From: a virus
Direction: 5' to 3' (one strand)
IMG/VR virus record: IMGVR_UViG_3300035698_010466
Coordinates: 26,936-90,935 of that record
Length of the DNA: 64,000 nt
Shown: positions 1 to 6,022 of the stretch, piece by piece
Numbering within the stretch: the first letter of the stretch is position 1
How the letters are laid out: every line of letters begins with the position of its first letter
Notes under the pieces: model-generated
The model's input: the letters and a program-made list of their open reading frames with translations, nothing else
Databases searched by the model: none
Told to the model about the DNA's origin: nothing
Translations under genes and position numbers: made by a program

Positions 1-132
1 CTGTAATGGAATTTGCTGAGATCAATAACTCAGTTCAAAAATAATTGGAATGTTCGGTATTCCGAACTAAACTTGTAAACGAATCTAATATATCAAATGA
101 GCAAGACGCGGGTTCAACTCCCGCCTGCTCCC
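1..132 (+). ncRNA. ssrA: tmRNA, 3' part (5' part outside window)
   Basis: The segment ends in a T-arm GCGGG-TTCAACT-CCCGC (108-124), preceded by GAC and followed by the acceptor strand CTGCTCC. The GACGCGGGTTCAACTCCCGCC string is the same as in E. coli tmRNA. Upstream, ACTAAACTTGTAAACG matches the position and style of the E. coli ACTAAGCATGTAGTACCG segment, and hairpins CTGAG/CTCAG (16-33) and TTCGG/CCGAA (53-66) fit tmRNA pseudoknot stems. The tag reading frame and 5' acceptor strand lie before position 1. A lone degenerate tRNA 3' half is the alternative, but the tmRNA-specific text makes that less likely. Confidence 0.72.
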
Positions 133-160
133 TCATAATATTTCTGCTCTTATTTATGAA

Positions 161-173
161 TATATAAAATAAA
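161..173 (+). promoter_or_regulatory. late-promoter-like box before a homing endonuclease gene
   Basis: TATATAAAATAAA lies 9 bases before the ATG at 183. The same 13-mer, inside the 15-mer AATATATAAAATAAA, precedes three other nuclease genes here (6023, 25771, 38639). It resembles the T4 late-promoter box TATAAATA. Function is inferred. Confidence 0.45.
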
Positions 174-182
174 TTATATTTA

Positions 183-1079
183 ATGAAAAGAGCTGATAAA
201 AGGAAGTATCATTACATATATAAAACAACATGTACAATTACAAAAAAGTTTTATATTGGATTGCATTCCACTGATAATCTTGATGATGGTTATAAAGGAT
301 CAGGTCGACAGCTTTGGAACTCAATTAATCAGCATGGCAAAGAAAATCATATAACTGAAATTTTAGAATATTTACCTGATAGAAAAAGTCTATCTAATAG
401 AGAACGTGAAATTGTTAATAAAAATCTTTTACGAGATAATATGTGTATGAATTTAACTTTAGGCGGTGGAGACATAAATGCACCATATCATGTAACAATT
501 AAAGATAAAGATGGAAATACATTTAGAACACCAGTTAATGACCCAAGATATTTATCTGGAGAATTAGTTGTATTAGCAAACGGAAAAGTTACTGTTAAAG
601 ATAAAAATGGAAAAACTTTTAGAACTAGTCTTAGTGACCCAAGATATTTATCTGGAGAACTAGTTCCAGTTGCTAAAGGATTTGTTAATGTTAAAGATAA
701 AAATGGGAATGGATATAGGGTATTAATCAGTGACCCAAGATATTTATCTGGAGAATTAGTAGGTGTCACTAAAAATAAAGTAACAGTTAAAGATAAAGAT
801 GGAAATATATACAGTGTATCAGTTAATGATTCAAGATATTTATCTGGAGAATTAATTCCTATATGGGTTGGTAAAAGTCATTCTTTAAGAACTAAGAATA
901 AAATAAGTAAAACTAAAAAAGGTACACAAACAGGTTCAGCAAATTCTCAATTTGGCACATGTTGGATTTATAACATAAAATTAGATGAAACTATTAAAAT
1001 AAAAAAAACAAAATTATCTGATTATCTTAATAATGGTTGGATAAGAGGTAGAATAAAAAATAAAAAATATTATATATGA
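183..1079 (+). CDS. GIY-YIG homing endonuclease with four C-terminal repeats
   Basis: 298 aa. Residues about 9-95 form a GIY-YIG nuclease domain: YHYIYKTT is followed by FYIGLHS, then a basic stretch and an E-rich helix. Residues 104-231 are four tandem 32-residue repeats with core VKDKxG and DPRYLSGEL, a pattern I take as DNA-contacting modules. The tail (about 235-298) is Lys-rich and looks like a NUMOD/AT-hook-like DNA-binding end. It sits alone between the tmRNA and the tRNA promoters, consistent with a free-standing mobile gene. Its own TATATAAAATAAA box lies just upstream. The stop overlaps the ATG of the next small gene (ATGA). Confidence 0.88.
   Translation: MKRADKRKYHYIYKTTCTITKKFYIGLHSTDNLDDGYKGSGRQLWNSINQHGKENHITEILEYLPDRKSLSNREREIVNKNLLRDNMCMNLTLGGGDINAPYHVTIKDKDGNTFRTPVNDPRYLSGELVVLANGKVTVKDKNGKTFRTSLSDPRYLSGELVPVAKGFVNVKDKNGNGYRVLISDPRYLSGELVGVTKNKVTVKDKDGNIYSVSVNDSRYLSGELIPIWVGKSHSLRTKNKISKTKKGTQTGSANSQFGTCWIYNIKLDETIKIKKTKLSDYLNNGWIRGRIKNKKYYI
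492..875 (+). repeat. four in-frame 96-bp repeats in the GIY-YIG gene
   Basis: Units start at 492, 588, 684 and 780. Each encodes 32 residues built on VxVKDKxGN ... DPRYLSGEL; the last has DSRYLSGEL. Period and frame are conserved while bases vary, so selection is on protein. Confidence 0.9.
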
Positions 1080-1255
1080 AACATTTTAATAAATCAATAT
1101 CAGCTATAATAGCTGGTGAAAAATGTCCTTTACCAATTGGTATTATACCTGATCAAATGGGTATTAATTTATGTTCAGTTGAAAGCATATCATGGGATGA
1201 ACTTAATGACGGGCAAATAGATAAGCTGACAATTAATTTTATTCCACTAAAATAA
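1076..1255 (+). CDS. small protein of unknown function, 59 aa
   Basis: Starts with ATG overlapping the stop of the GIY-YIG gene (ATGA), the junction style used throughout this genome. The sequence begins MKHFNKSISAIIAGEKCP and ends in TAA at 1253-1255. It has two Cys and an acidic C-terminal half, with no motif I recognise. Translational coupling to the nuclease gene is likely. The ATGA overlap and phage-like codon use support a real gene. Confidence 0.55.
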   Translation: MKHFNKSISAIIAGEKCPLPIGIIPDQMGINLCSVESISWDELNDGQIDKLTINFIPLK

Positions 1256-1327
1256 ATTTAAAAAATATTATATTTTATGTGAAACAAACACATCATCTGT
1301 ATATATAAATAACAAATAATAATATTA

Positions 1328-1432
1328 ATGCAACGAAGTTTACAAACATATTGGACGAGTATACATACTGAGATTAAGGAATCACAGATGGTAGATCCGT
1401 TTGCACTTGGCTGTAATTTAGGGAGAACTTGA
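1328..1432 (+). CDS. possible micro-protein, 34 aa
   Basis: ATG at 1328, stop TGA at 1430. The peptide ends in the neutral, soluble stretch DPFALGCNLGRT. It directly precedes the terminator at 1457 and is the only open frame of that transcript end. No family recognised; it may instead be an untranslated leader. Confidence 0.3.
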   Translation: MQRSLQTYWTSIHTEIKESQMVDPFALGCNLGRT

Positions 1433-1456
1433 TAATTTTTAACACGAATATACAAG

Positions 1457-1485
1457 GCCTCCTAGTTATTCTGGGAGGCTTTTTT
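1457..1485 (+). terminator. intrinsic terminator
   Basis: Nine-base-pair stem GCCTCCTAG/CTGGGAGGC (one G-U) with loop TTATT, followed by six T. It closes the first transcript unit before the tandem promoter-like repeats. Confidence 0.88.
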
Positions 1486-1539
1486 AGTTTAACTGCTTCG
1501 AAAAAAAAATGAGGGTTTAGAGAAAAAGTTTCATAAATA

Positions 1540-1588
1540 TTTTTTATTCCCAATAAAATTGATTATATTTAATTATAATTAAAAACGG
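1540..1588 (+). promoter_or_regulatory. conserved promoter-like element, copy 1
   Basis: Core TTATTCCCAAT + AATTGATTATATTTA + ATTATAATTAAAAACGG. Near-identical copies occur at 1657, 8751, 50286 and 51443, and diverged ones at 1775 and 47652, always in gene-free DNA before a + strand gene or the tRNA array. The transcription start is unknown. Confidence 0.6.
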
Positions 1589-1656
1589 TAAAATTAAACA
1601 CTGTTATAAACGTTCTTTAAAAAAATGAGGGAAATAAGAAAAAAGTTTCATAAAAA

Positions 1657-1705
1657 TTTTTTATTCCCAATTTAATTGATTATATTTAATTATAATTAAA
1701 AACGG
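1657..1705 (+). promoter_or_regulatory. conserved promoter-like element, copy 2
   Basis: Same core as copy 1 with CAATTT instead of CAATAA; lies in the second tandem unit. Confidence 0.6.
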
Positions 1706-1774
1706 TAAAATTAAACACCGTAACAAACGTTCTTTAAAAAAAATGAGGGAATTAAGAAAAAAGTTTCATAAAAA

Positions 1775-1820
1775 TTTTTTATTCCCAATTTAATTGATTA
1801 TATTTATATTGTAATTAATT
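1775..1820 (+). promoter_or_regulatory. conserved promoter-like element, copy 3 (diverged)
   Basis: Keeps ATTCCCAATTTAATTGATTA, then TATTTATATTGTAATTAATT, the same variant form as the element at 47652. A shorter relative, AAATTGATTACTTTTATAAT, lies at about 1910. Confidence 0.5.
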
Positions 1821-1925
1821 CAAACTATTACAAATGTGAAATTAAAGTTTCAAGAAAAAAGTTTCGAGAAAATTTCAAATCGCAAAAACTTTATTACATT
1901 CGTACTGAAATTGATTACTTTTATA

Positions 1926-2160
1926 ATACCGCTCTTTGACATATTGGATGATATCAAATAAACACCTCCTCGTGGTGATATTGGATACGATTGAAAATAA
2001 TTCGACTAATTATCTTATGACGATAAATCTAACTAAGTTTATTATTTCCGGAAGGAATGAGGCAATATAGAATTAGCCGTTTGTTAAGGCTAGGAGCATA
2101 CCATAACTCAAGCATTTAAGTCATTAACTGATGCAAATATTGTAACGGAACTGCAGTTCC
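1926..2160 (+). other. gene-free leader of the tRNA array
   Basis: No convincing tRNA or protein gene. CCGTT (about 2077) can pair with AACGG (about 2146) around a segment containing TAAGGCTAGGAGC, which looks like a tRNA D-arm, and a GCAT/ATGC hairpin. Possibly a decayed tRNA. Confidence 0.3.
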
Positions 2161-2220
2161 AATCTGGCCAGGGTGAAAGCGCGACTATCGCAAGCATAAG
2201 GTTCGACTCCTTACAGATTA
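2161..2220 (+). tRNA. truncated tRNA-like element
   Basis: AATCTG pairs with CAGATT, and a good T-arm TAAGG-TTCGACT-CCTTA is present, but only 29 bases lie between acceptor and T-arm, too few for both D- and anticodon arms. Either a decayed tRNA or a minimal tRNA-like RNA. Confidence 0.35.
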
Positions 2221-2232
2221 TTTTAATTATAT

Positions 2233-2304
2233 TGATCCATGGTGTAATCGGTAACACATAACACTTTGAATGTTAAGTACCAGGTTCAAATCCTGGTGGA
2301 CCAA
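2233..2304 (+). tRNA. tRNA-Gln(TTG)
   Basis: Acceptor TGATCCA/TGGACCA (one mismatch), U1-A72 as usual for Gln, anticodon arm TAACA-CTTTGAA-TGTTA, T-arm CCAGG-TTCAAAT-CCTGG. CCA is not encoded as a tail. Confidence 0.9.
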
Positions 2305-2384
2305 CTGAGTATCTAGATTTTTGTTTGCAAGCCCTTATTGTTACAATCGGCCGATACTAATGATAAGGAATCGAAAATACTTTC

Positions 2385-2453
2385 GCGATATAGTATAGTG
2401 GTAGTACATTGGCGTTCGAAGCTGGTGGCTCAGGTTCGATTCCTGATATCGCA
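2385..2453 (+). tRNA. tRNA-Arg(TCG)
   Basis: Acceptor GCGATA/TATCGC, anticodon loop GTTCGAA on a G-U-rich stem TTGGC/GCTGG, T-loop TTCGATT. Short D-arm; total about 69 bases. Confidence 0.88.
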
Positions 2454-2471
2454 ACTATTGTAACTAAACAT

Positions 2472-2545
2472 GGCCCTTTCGTCTAATAGGCTAGGACACA
2501 TCTCTTTCAAGGATGAAACGCACGGATCGTAACCGGCAGGGGTCA
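2472..2545 (+). tRNA. tRNA-Glu(TTC)
   Basis: Acceptor GGCCCTT/AGGGGTC, D-arm GTC/GAC, anticodon arm CATCT-CTTTCAA-GGATG. The T-loop is ATCGTAA: A54 and T58 replace the usual T54/A58. The T-stem GC(A)CGG/CCGGC contains one bulged A. Confidence 0.87.
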
Positions 2546-2549
2546 CTAA

Positions 2550-2600
2550 ATTAATCTGATGCCGTATAAAATATCGGTAGTATCTGAGGCTAGGATTAAT
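2550..2600 (+). other. stem-closed spacer RNA
   Basis: ATTAATC (2550-2556) pairs with GATTAAT (2594-2600), with an inner TGCCG/CGGTA hairpin, between the Glu and Phe tRNAs. No tRNA arms identified. Confidence 0.4.
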
Positions 2601-2610
2601 TTTTAAACAT

Positions 2611-2683
2611 GGATTAGTAGCTCAAATGGTAGAGCGCCGGTGTGAAGTACCGGAGGTAGGTGGATCGTTACCACCCTATTCCA
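2611..2683 (+). tRNA. tRNA-Phe(GAA)
   Basis: Acceptor GGATTAG/CTATTCC (one T-T mismatch), D-arm GCTC/GAGC, anticodon arm CCGGT-GTGAAGT-ACCGG, T-arm GGTGG-ATCGTTA-CCACC. This is another T-loop with A54/T58. Confidence 0.9.
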
Positions 2684-2746
2684 CTGCATTGATTACCGGC
2701 TACAATCATCGGTCCTTTACCCTAAATTGTTAGGGAAATAACCAAA

Positions 2747-2908
2747 ATGGGCAAACCGGGAAGCTTTCGTAAACGTATCCAAACCCTCAGTAGGGGATAC
2801 CGAAAAGAAATAAATTGTATAAGAAGCGAAAAATGGTCAACTCGAGATAAGGCCAGAGTATTGTATGAAAAAATATCCGTAAGGAGAATAACGAAGGGGT
2901 TTTTATAA
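2747..2908 (+). CDS. possible small basic protein, 53 aa
   Basis: ATG at 2747, stop TAA at 2906-2908, just before tRNA-Tyr. The product is strongly basic (begins MGKPGSFRKRIQTLSRG). Codon use (CTC, ACC, CGT, GCC) is less AT-rich than neighbouring genes, as for the structured RNAs of this region, so it may instead be an RNA segment. CCCTAA/TTAGGG (about 2719-2735) forms a hairpin upstream. Confidence 0.3.
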   Translation: MGKPGSFRKRIQTLSRGYRKEINCIRSEKWSTRDKARVLYEKISVRRITKGFL

Positions 2909-2909
2909 T

Positions 2910-2991
2910 GGGTACGGAAAGTCATTTCGGATATGACAATCGGTCTGTAACACCGATCCTTTGGGGCGTGGTTCGAGTCCACCCGGATCCA
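2910..2991 (+). tRNA. tRNA-Tyr(GTA)
   Basis: Acceptor GGGTACG/CGGATCC (one mismatch), D-arm GTC/GAC, anticodon arm TCGGT-CTGTAAC-ACCGA, an 11-base variable arm, T-loop TTCGAGT. The variable arm is shorter than in usual bacterial tRNA-Tyr. Confidence 0.8.
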
Positions 2992-3179
2992 CTAAAATCA
3001 TGGAGTATCGAAGATAACGTAGAAGCGGTAGGATTAATTTGCAAGAAGGCCTACAACGTTTGCAAACTCAAATTGATTTTAACTTTTAAATGATTTTAAA
3101 AAATCTGTGCTAATAATAACATGTAAAAAATTAGAACAGTTTCCTCGGGCAAGGTCTATGGAAATATTTAAAAGTCAAT
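2992..3179 (+). other. spacer between tRNA-Tyr and tRNA-Lys
   Basis: No gene identified. GCAAGAAGGCC and a TTGC/GCAA pair suggest local folding only. Confidence 0.3.
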
Positions 3180-3253
3180 ACTCTCGAAGCTCAAGTGAAA
3201 GTAGCTACGCTCTTTTAAAGCGAAGGTTGCAGGTTTGATCCCTGCGGGGAGTA
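3180..3253 (+). tRNA. tRNA-Lys(TTT)
   Basis: Acceptor ACTCTCG/GGGGAGT (one mismatch), anticodon loop CTTTTAA, T-arm GCAGG-TTTGATC-CCTGC. Confidence 0.9.
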
Positions 3254-3260
3254 CAAAAAA

Positions 3261-3346
3261 TTGGAAGTGATGAAATTGGCAAACATACTTCCCCAAGAGG
3301 GAAGTGGAAATATATTTCCGTAGTGGTTCGAGTCCACTCTTCCAAT
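3261..3346 (+). tRNA. tRNA-Leu-like, class II (AAG by position)
   Basis: Perfect acceptor TTGGAAG/CTTCCAA, D-stem ATG/CAT, long variable arm GGAAATATATTTCC, T-arm AGTGG/CCACT. The anticodon arm CTTCC-CCAAGAG-GGAAG puts AAG at 34-36 but C at 33 instead of the near-universal T, so the anticodon call is uncertain. The class II body supports Leu. Confidence 0.7.
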
Positions 3347-3554
3347 CAAATAAAATTAGTAAAGAAATCTAAATCTTGGATGGATACATCAATGTAGATT
3401 GGCAAGGATATTAATTTTATCAATAAGTAGCCGAAAGGTGTAGATAAACTAATGCATGATACGAGTACAGGGAACCAGCCCAATGACTCTACTTATGAAC
3501 TTATCGCTAATAGGTTTCCACCTTGGGAAGCGTTAAATATTCCTAAACGGACCA
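3347..3554 (+). other. spacer between tRNA-Leu and tRNA-Asp
   Basis: About 200 bases without an open frame or complete cloverleaf. Likely leader or processed spacer RNA. Confidence 0.3.
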
Positions 3555-3626
3555 CGTCTGCGTAGTGTAATGGCTAGCATATCTGACTGTCTATCAGAAG
3601 GAGGGGTTCGAATCCCACGTCGACGG
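3555..3626 (+). tRNA. tRNA-Asp(GTC), copy 1
   Basis: Acceptor CGTCTGC/GTCGACG (one mismatch), anticodon arm TCTGA-CTGTCTA-TCAGA, T-loop TTCGAAT, G73 as expected for Asp. Confidence 0.88.
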
Positions 3627-3705
3627 CTAAGTTAATAGTAAACGCACCTAACGATTCTGAAAAGAACCGCGGACAAAATTCTTAGGTCTATTAACATTTT
3701 TAAAT

Positions 3706-3780
3706 ACCTTTGTAGGCCTCTTGGTGAGGAACTAGGCTGTCAACCTAGTAAGACAAACGGATCGTAACCGTTCAGGGGTG
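3706..3780 (+). tRNA. tRNA-Asp(GTC), copy 2
   Basis: Acceptor ACCTTTG/CAGGGGT, D-stem CCTC/GAGG with loop TTGGT, anticodon arm CTAGG-CTGTCAA-CCTAG, T-arm AACGG-ATCGTAA-CCGTT with A54/T58. The body is unrelated to copy 1. Confidence 0.85.
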
Positions 3781-3785
3781 CAAAT

Positions 3786-3870
3786 GTTTCTATAGTTTAA
3801 TATTCGGAGTTAACCCTCCAGAAAAACACGGACTAGTACGAGCTTTAGGTTTGAAATCCTAATAGAGACA
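3786..3870 (+). tRNA. tRNA with unassigned anticodon
   Basis: Acceptor GTTTCTA/TAGAGAC and T-arm around TTTGAAA are good, and GTT...AAC can form a D-arm with GG in the loop. The remaining 29 bases give no canonical 5+7+5 anticodon arm; GGAG-TTAACC-CTCC is the only hairpin. Decayed or unusual. Confidence 0.45.
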
Positions 3871-4023
3871 CAAATACCATTCTATAGTGTAAGACTAGGA
3901 ACAAGTATTTAAGATAAGTATTCGACAAAGATCTATCGAAAAAAGGCTTAAAGAAAATTCTGTACTAGAACACAACCCTCATGGGGAGGGTAGATACAGT
4001 ATCAAATCTGTTAGAATGACCAT
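3871..4023 (+). other. spacer with tRNA-like remnants
   Basis: TCTATAGTGTAAGACTAGGAAC resembles a tRNA 5' half in its first 20 bases, and ACCCTC/GAGGGT within CTGTA/TACAG forms a nested hairpin (about 3958-4003). No complete gene found. Confidence 0.3.
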
Positions 4024-4099
4024 CGGGTGGTAGAGGAGTCAGGTTTATCTCGGTATCTTTGGACGATACAGCACGCAGGTTCAAATCCTGCTCACCCGA
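4024..4099 (+). tRNA. tRNA-Pro(TGG), copy 1
   Basis: Acceptor CGGGTGG/TCACCCG, D-arm GAG/CTC, anticodon arm GTATC-TTTGGAC-GATAC, T-arm GCAGG-TTCAAAT-CCTGC. C1-G72 and A73 fit bacterial Pro. Confidence 0.9.
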
Positions 4100-4206
4100 C
4101 GACGGAGTTTTAATATTTTATTTTCTTCAAGTAAAGAAATTTTAAGTAGTCCTAGACAAAAGAAATTTTAAATAAAATGATATGACTGATGGAGAGACAT
4201 CAATAT

Positions 4207-4282
4207 CTGGTGGTAGAGGAGTCAGGTTTATCTCGGTATCTTTGGACGATACAGCACGCAGGTTCGAATCCTGCCTATCAGA
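4207..4282 (+). tRNA. tRNA-Pro(TGG), copy 2
   Basis: Identical to copy 1 from the D-arm through the anticodon arm to the T-stem, but the acceptor is CTGGTGG/CTATCAG. A recent duplication in which only the acceptor stem has changed. Confidence 0.9.
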
Positions 4283-4300
4283 CAATTATATTAAGTTGAA

Positions 4301-4397
4301 AATCTAACATTGTATTATGTTATACTAAATACCTTGGTACAACATATTAAGAATTGGTATTTTATTACAATTTCAAAACCTATGAATACGTTAGATT
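4301..4397 (+). other. stem-closed spacer RNA
   Basis: AATCTAAC (4301-4308) pairs perfectly with GTTAGATT (4390-4397); an inner AATACC/GGTATT pair supports folding. Function unknown. Confidence 0.45.
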
Positions 4398-4647
4398 GAT
4401 TGATGATACTATAAAAGATTCCCCAATATACCAATGGTTTCAACAGTTGCGGGGTGCGAGAAGTGTCGATACGGATTTATAACCTGTATAAATAACCTGA
4501 CAGTCAACTTGGACTATTATTGTTTCATAGAGGTATGGCTTAATATAATTTTTTAAAATTATCACAGTGGGCTGTTAATTAAAATGTTTAAAAAATATAT
4601 AGATGAATTTAATCCTTTACCAGGTATTAAATACTCAATAAATTAAT
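4398..4647 (+). other. spacer before tRNA-Asn class II
   Basis: Only a 20-codon open frame at 4584 and short hairpins, for example ATAC...GTAT near 4475. I see no supported gene. Confidence 0.3.
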
Positions 4648-4735
4648 TCTAAGGTTGCCGTAGTTGGTCGAACGGTCCAGACTGTTAATCTGGTGAGTGT
4701 AAACTCCATCGTAGGTTCGAATCCTCCCCTTAGAG
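4648..4735 (+). tRNA. tRNA-Asn(GTT) with a long variable arm
   Basis: Acceptor TCTAAGG/CCTTAGA, D-arm GCCG/CGGT, anticodon arm CCAGA-CTGTTAA-TCTGG. The variable region is 17 bases with a GAGT/ACTC stem, a class II feature that Asn tRNAs lack. U1-A72 and G73 match Asn (G73 also fits Ser). An ordinary Asn(GTT) exists at 7604. Confidence 0.82.
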
Positions 4736-4772
4736 CGCAAATAGAAATCTTTAAAGATTTCAAAAATATATT

Positions 4773-4846
4773 GCGGGATGGTAGCAGATGGTTTAGCTCA
4801 CCGGGCTCATAACCCGGAGGTCGGGGGTTCAAGTCCCTCTCCCGCA
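4773..4846 (+). tRNA. tRNA-Met(CAT), initiator-like
   Basis: Acceptor GCGGGAT/CTCCCGC (last pair open), D-arm TAGC/GCTC, anticodon arm CCGGG-CTCATAA-CCCGG. Three G-C pairs next to the loop are an initiator hallmark, but G1-C72 is paired. Confidence 0.87.
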
Positions 4847-4988
4847 ACTTTAAACATTTCTGACACATTAATGAATTTATATGTTGTGCGTATTGTTAAA
4901 TCAGACAAGCTATAATGCTGTTTAGGGATAGTTTTATAGTATACATACTAATTTTCTGGTCTCCCTAAGATTAGAAAATGTTAACGTG

Positions 4989-5072
4989 GTTTTATAATAT
5001 ACTTGGAAAGTTAAAGAGCGGACATAGATCCGTAAACTTTAACGATATAGGGTTCGAGTCCCTTGTGGAACA
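4989..5072 (+). tRNA. tRNA-like RNA with disrupted anticodon arm
   Basis: GTTTTAT pairs with GTGGAAC using several G-U pairs, and a T-arm with loop TTCGAGT is present. The middle is a long hairpin GTTAAAG/CTTTAAC enclosing GCGGA/TCCGT instead of D- and anticodon arms. Insertion in the anticodon arm or decay; anticodon not assigned. Confidence 0.4.
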
Positions 5073-5083
5073 CTATTTAATAC

Positions 5084-5157
5084 GGGTCTTTAGCTTAGTA
5101 GGTTAAAGCAGTTGACTCATAATCAAAAGATCGCAGGTTCGATTCCTGCAAGGCCCA
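5084..5157 (+). tRNA. tRNA-Met/Ile2(CAT)
   Basis: Acceptor GGGTCTT/AAGGCCC, D-arm GCTT/AAGC, loop CTCATAA, T-arm GCAGG/CCTGC. CAT can be elongator Met or Ile2 (lysidine-modified); sequence does not decide. Confidence 0.87.
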
Positions 5158-5197
5158 CTTAATTCTTACATAAGGTACATTAGCAGTACTGAAAGAA

Positions 5198-5252
5198 CTC
5201 TTAACTCTCACAGGATCGCAACCTTTAATGAGAGCTTTAAATGGCTTAAGAG
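5198..5252 (+). other. stem-closed spacer RNA
   Basis: CTCTTAA pairs with TTAAGAG, and directly inside it CTCTCA pairs with TGAGAG. Two stacked perfect stems in a 55-base element between tRNAs. Confidence 0.45.
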
Positions 5253-5338
5253 ATAATGTTGGAGTCCCTGCTCTATCATGCATGGTAACAGGTTATAGGG
5301 AACAAACTATAGGTAAAAACTCGACAGAAGAATTATAT

Positions 5339-5423
5339 GGAAGGCATCCGGAAGGCATGAGGAGCTGCTCTTGAAAAGCAGTAATGGGTAAGACCATCGG
5401 GGGTTCGAATCCGCCGTCTTCCT
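5339..5423 (+). tRNA. tRNA-Ser(TGA)
   Basis: Acceptor GGAAGGC/GTCTTCC, anticodon arm CTGCT-CTTGAAA-AGCAG, extended variable arm, T-loop TTCGAAT. Shares its acceptor design with the Ser(GCT) at 8634. Confidence 0.9.
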
Positions 5424-5536
5424 CAAACATTTTTAAAGTTATAAGCTAGTAAGGTCTGGGCGAATGGACACCAGGTTACCCCAATAGACAGATTTTAAAA
5501 ATGGGAATATTATCTTACATTCAGCTCTAATATTCT

Positions 5537-5594
5537 AAGTACATCAGAGGTTCAATTGGGAACACTTAAATGTTGAATTCAAAACTCACTCTGA
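5537..5594 (+). other. mini tRNA-like hairpin RNA
   Basis: ATCAGAG pairs with CTCTGAT; inside lie GTTC-AATTGG-GAAC, which looks like a D-arm, and ACA-CTTAAA-TGT. At about 54 bases it is shorter than a tRNA and lacks a consensus T-arm. Confidence 0.35.
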
Positions 5595-5599
5595 TAAAC

Positions 5600-5673
5600 G
5601 CGAGTAACGCATAAATGGTGGTGCACCTGCCTTCCAAGCAGGAACAGAGTCGGTTCGATTCCGACTATTCGCT
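5600..5673 (+). tRNA. tRNA-Gly(TCC)
   Basis: Acceptor GCGAGTA/TATTCGC, anticodon arm CCTGC-CTTCCAA-GCAGG, T-arm GTCGG-TTCGATT-CCGAC. Confidence 0.92.
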
Positions 5674-5684
5674 CAAATTCATAA

Positions 5685-5823
5685 GGTTTCTTACAGCAAC
5701 TAACTACTTTAAATCTGCTGCCTTAAATGGCTTACGTGGTTCGAACCCCGTTGCTCCCACTATTAAATTATCACATGGGAGTATGATGGAACTGGAAAAC
5801 ATGGCGGATGTAAAATAGAAACC
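5685..5823 (+). tRNA. putative circularly permuted class II tRNA (Leu-like)
   Basis: The 3' half precedes the 5' half. TGCTCCC (5752-5758, after a T-arm) pairs over all seven positions with GGGAGTA (5777-5783), which is followed by a Leu-like D-arm ATG...CAT (5786-5802). TCTGC (5714-5718) pairs with GCGGA (5804-5808) as anticodon stem, and GCC-TTAAAT-GGC forms a variable arm. Flanks TTACA/TGTAA and GGTTTC/GAAACC also pair. The joined loop would include CTTTAAA; the anticodon is uncertain. Two adjacent tRNA fragments are the alternative. Confidence 0.42.
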
Positions 5824-5837
5824 TGGAATTTATTTAA

Positions 5838-5896
5838 AGGATGCTTACAGCAAATTAAACCAAATCAAACTTGAAAATTGAAAAACCATGCATCCT
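5838..5896 (+). ncRNA. repeated TACAGCAAA hairpin element
   Basis: AGGATGC/GCATCCT closes a loop beginning TTACAGCAAA and containing CAAACTT. A homolog lies at 7938, and the same TTACAGCAA motif begins the permuted tRNA element at 5691. Each copy lies shortly upstream of a tRNA or tRNA half. Confidence 0.45.
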
Positions 5897-5915
5897 GAAT
5901 TTTTACTTACTACAT

Positions 5916-5988
5916 GGGGAATTGGTGAAATTGGCTATCACAAGACTCTTGCAAAGTCTAGTTTCCGAATCGTACTCGGAATTCTCCA
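5916..5988 (+). tRNA. tRNA-Ala(TGC)
   Basis: Acceptor GGGGAAT/ATTCTCC contains G3-U70, the Ala identity pair. Anticodon arm AGACT-CTTGCAA-AGTCT. T-arm TCCGA-ATCGTAC-TCGGA has the A54/T58 swap. Confidence 0.92.
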
Positions 5989-6022
5989 CTATTATCGGTT
6001 CAATTTATTGTGACTCCATGAA

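Larger units (their letters stand above)
1509..1860 (+). repeat. three tandem ~117-bp direct repeats, promoter-like
   Basis: Units begin with ATGAGGG at 1509, 1625 and 1743 (periods 116 and 118). Each carries AAGTTTCATAAA, then TTATTCCCAAT and AATTGATTATATTTA; the first two end AAAAACGGTAAAATTAAACAC. The third diverges after about 1805. No open frame is conserved across units. Placed directly before the tRNA array, this is best read as a multiplied promoter region. Confidence 0.75.

Noticed and set aside
1509-1860. Tandem repeats as a CRISPR array
   Set aside because: Units of ~117 bp follow each other without unique spacers and contain a promoter-like element.
4584-4646. 20-codon open frame MFKKYIDEFNPLPGIKYSIN
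   Set aside because: Too short, no ribosome-binding or promoter context, ends just before a tRNA.
5424-5823. A permuted group I or II intron around the permuted tRNA
   Set aside because: I found no P7/guanosine-site core or domain V in the flanks, and the paired flanks are too short.
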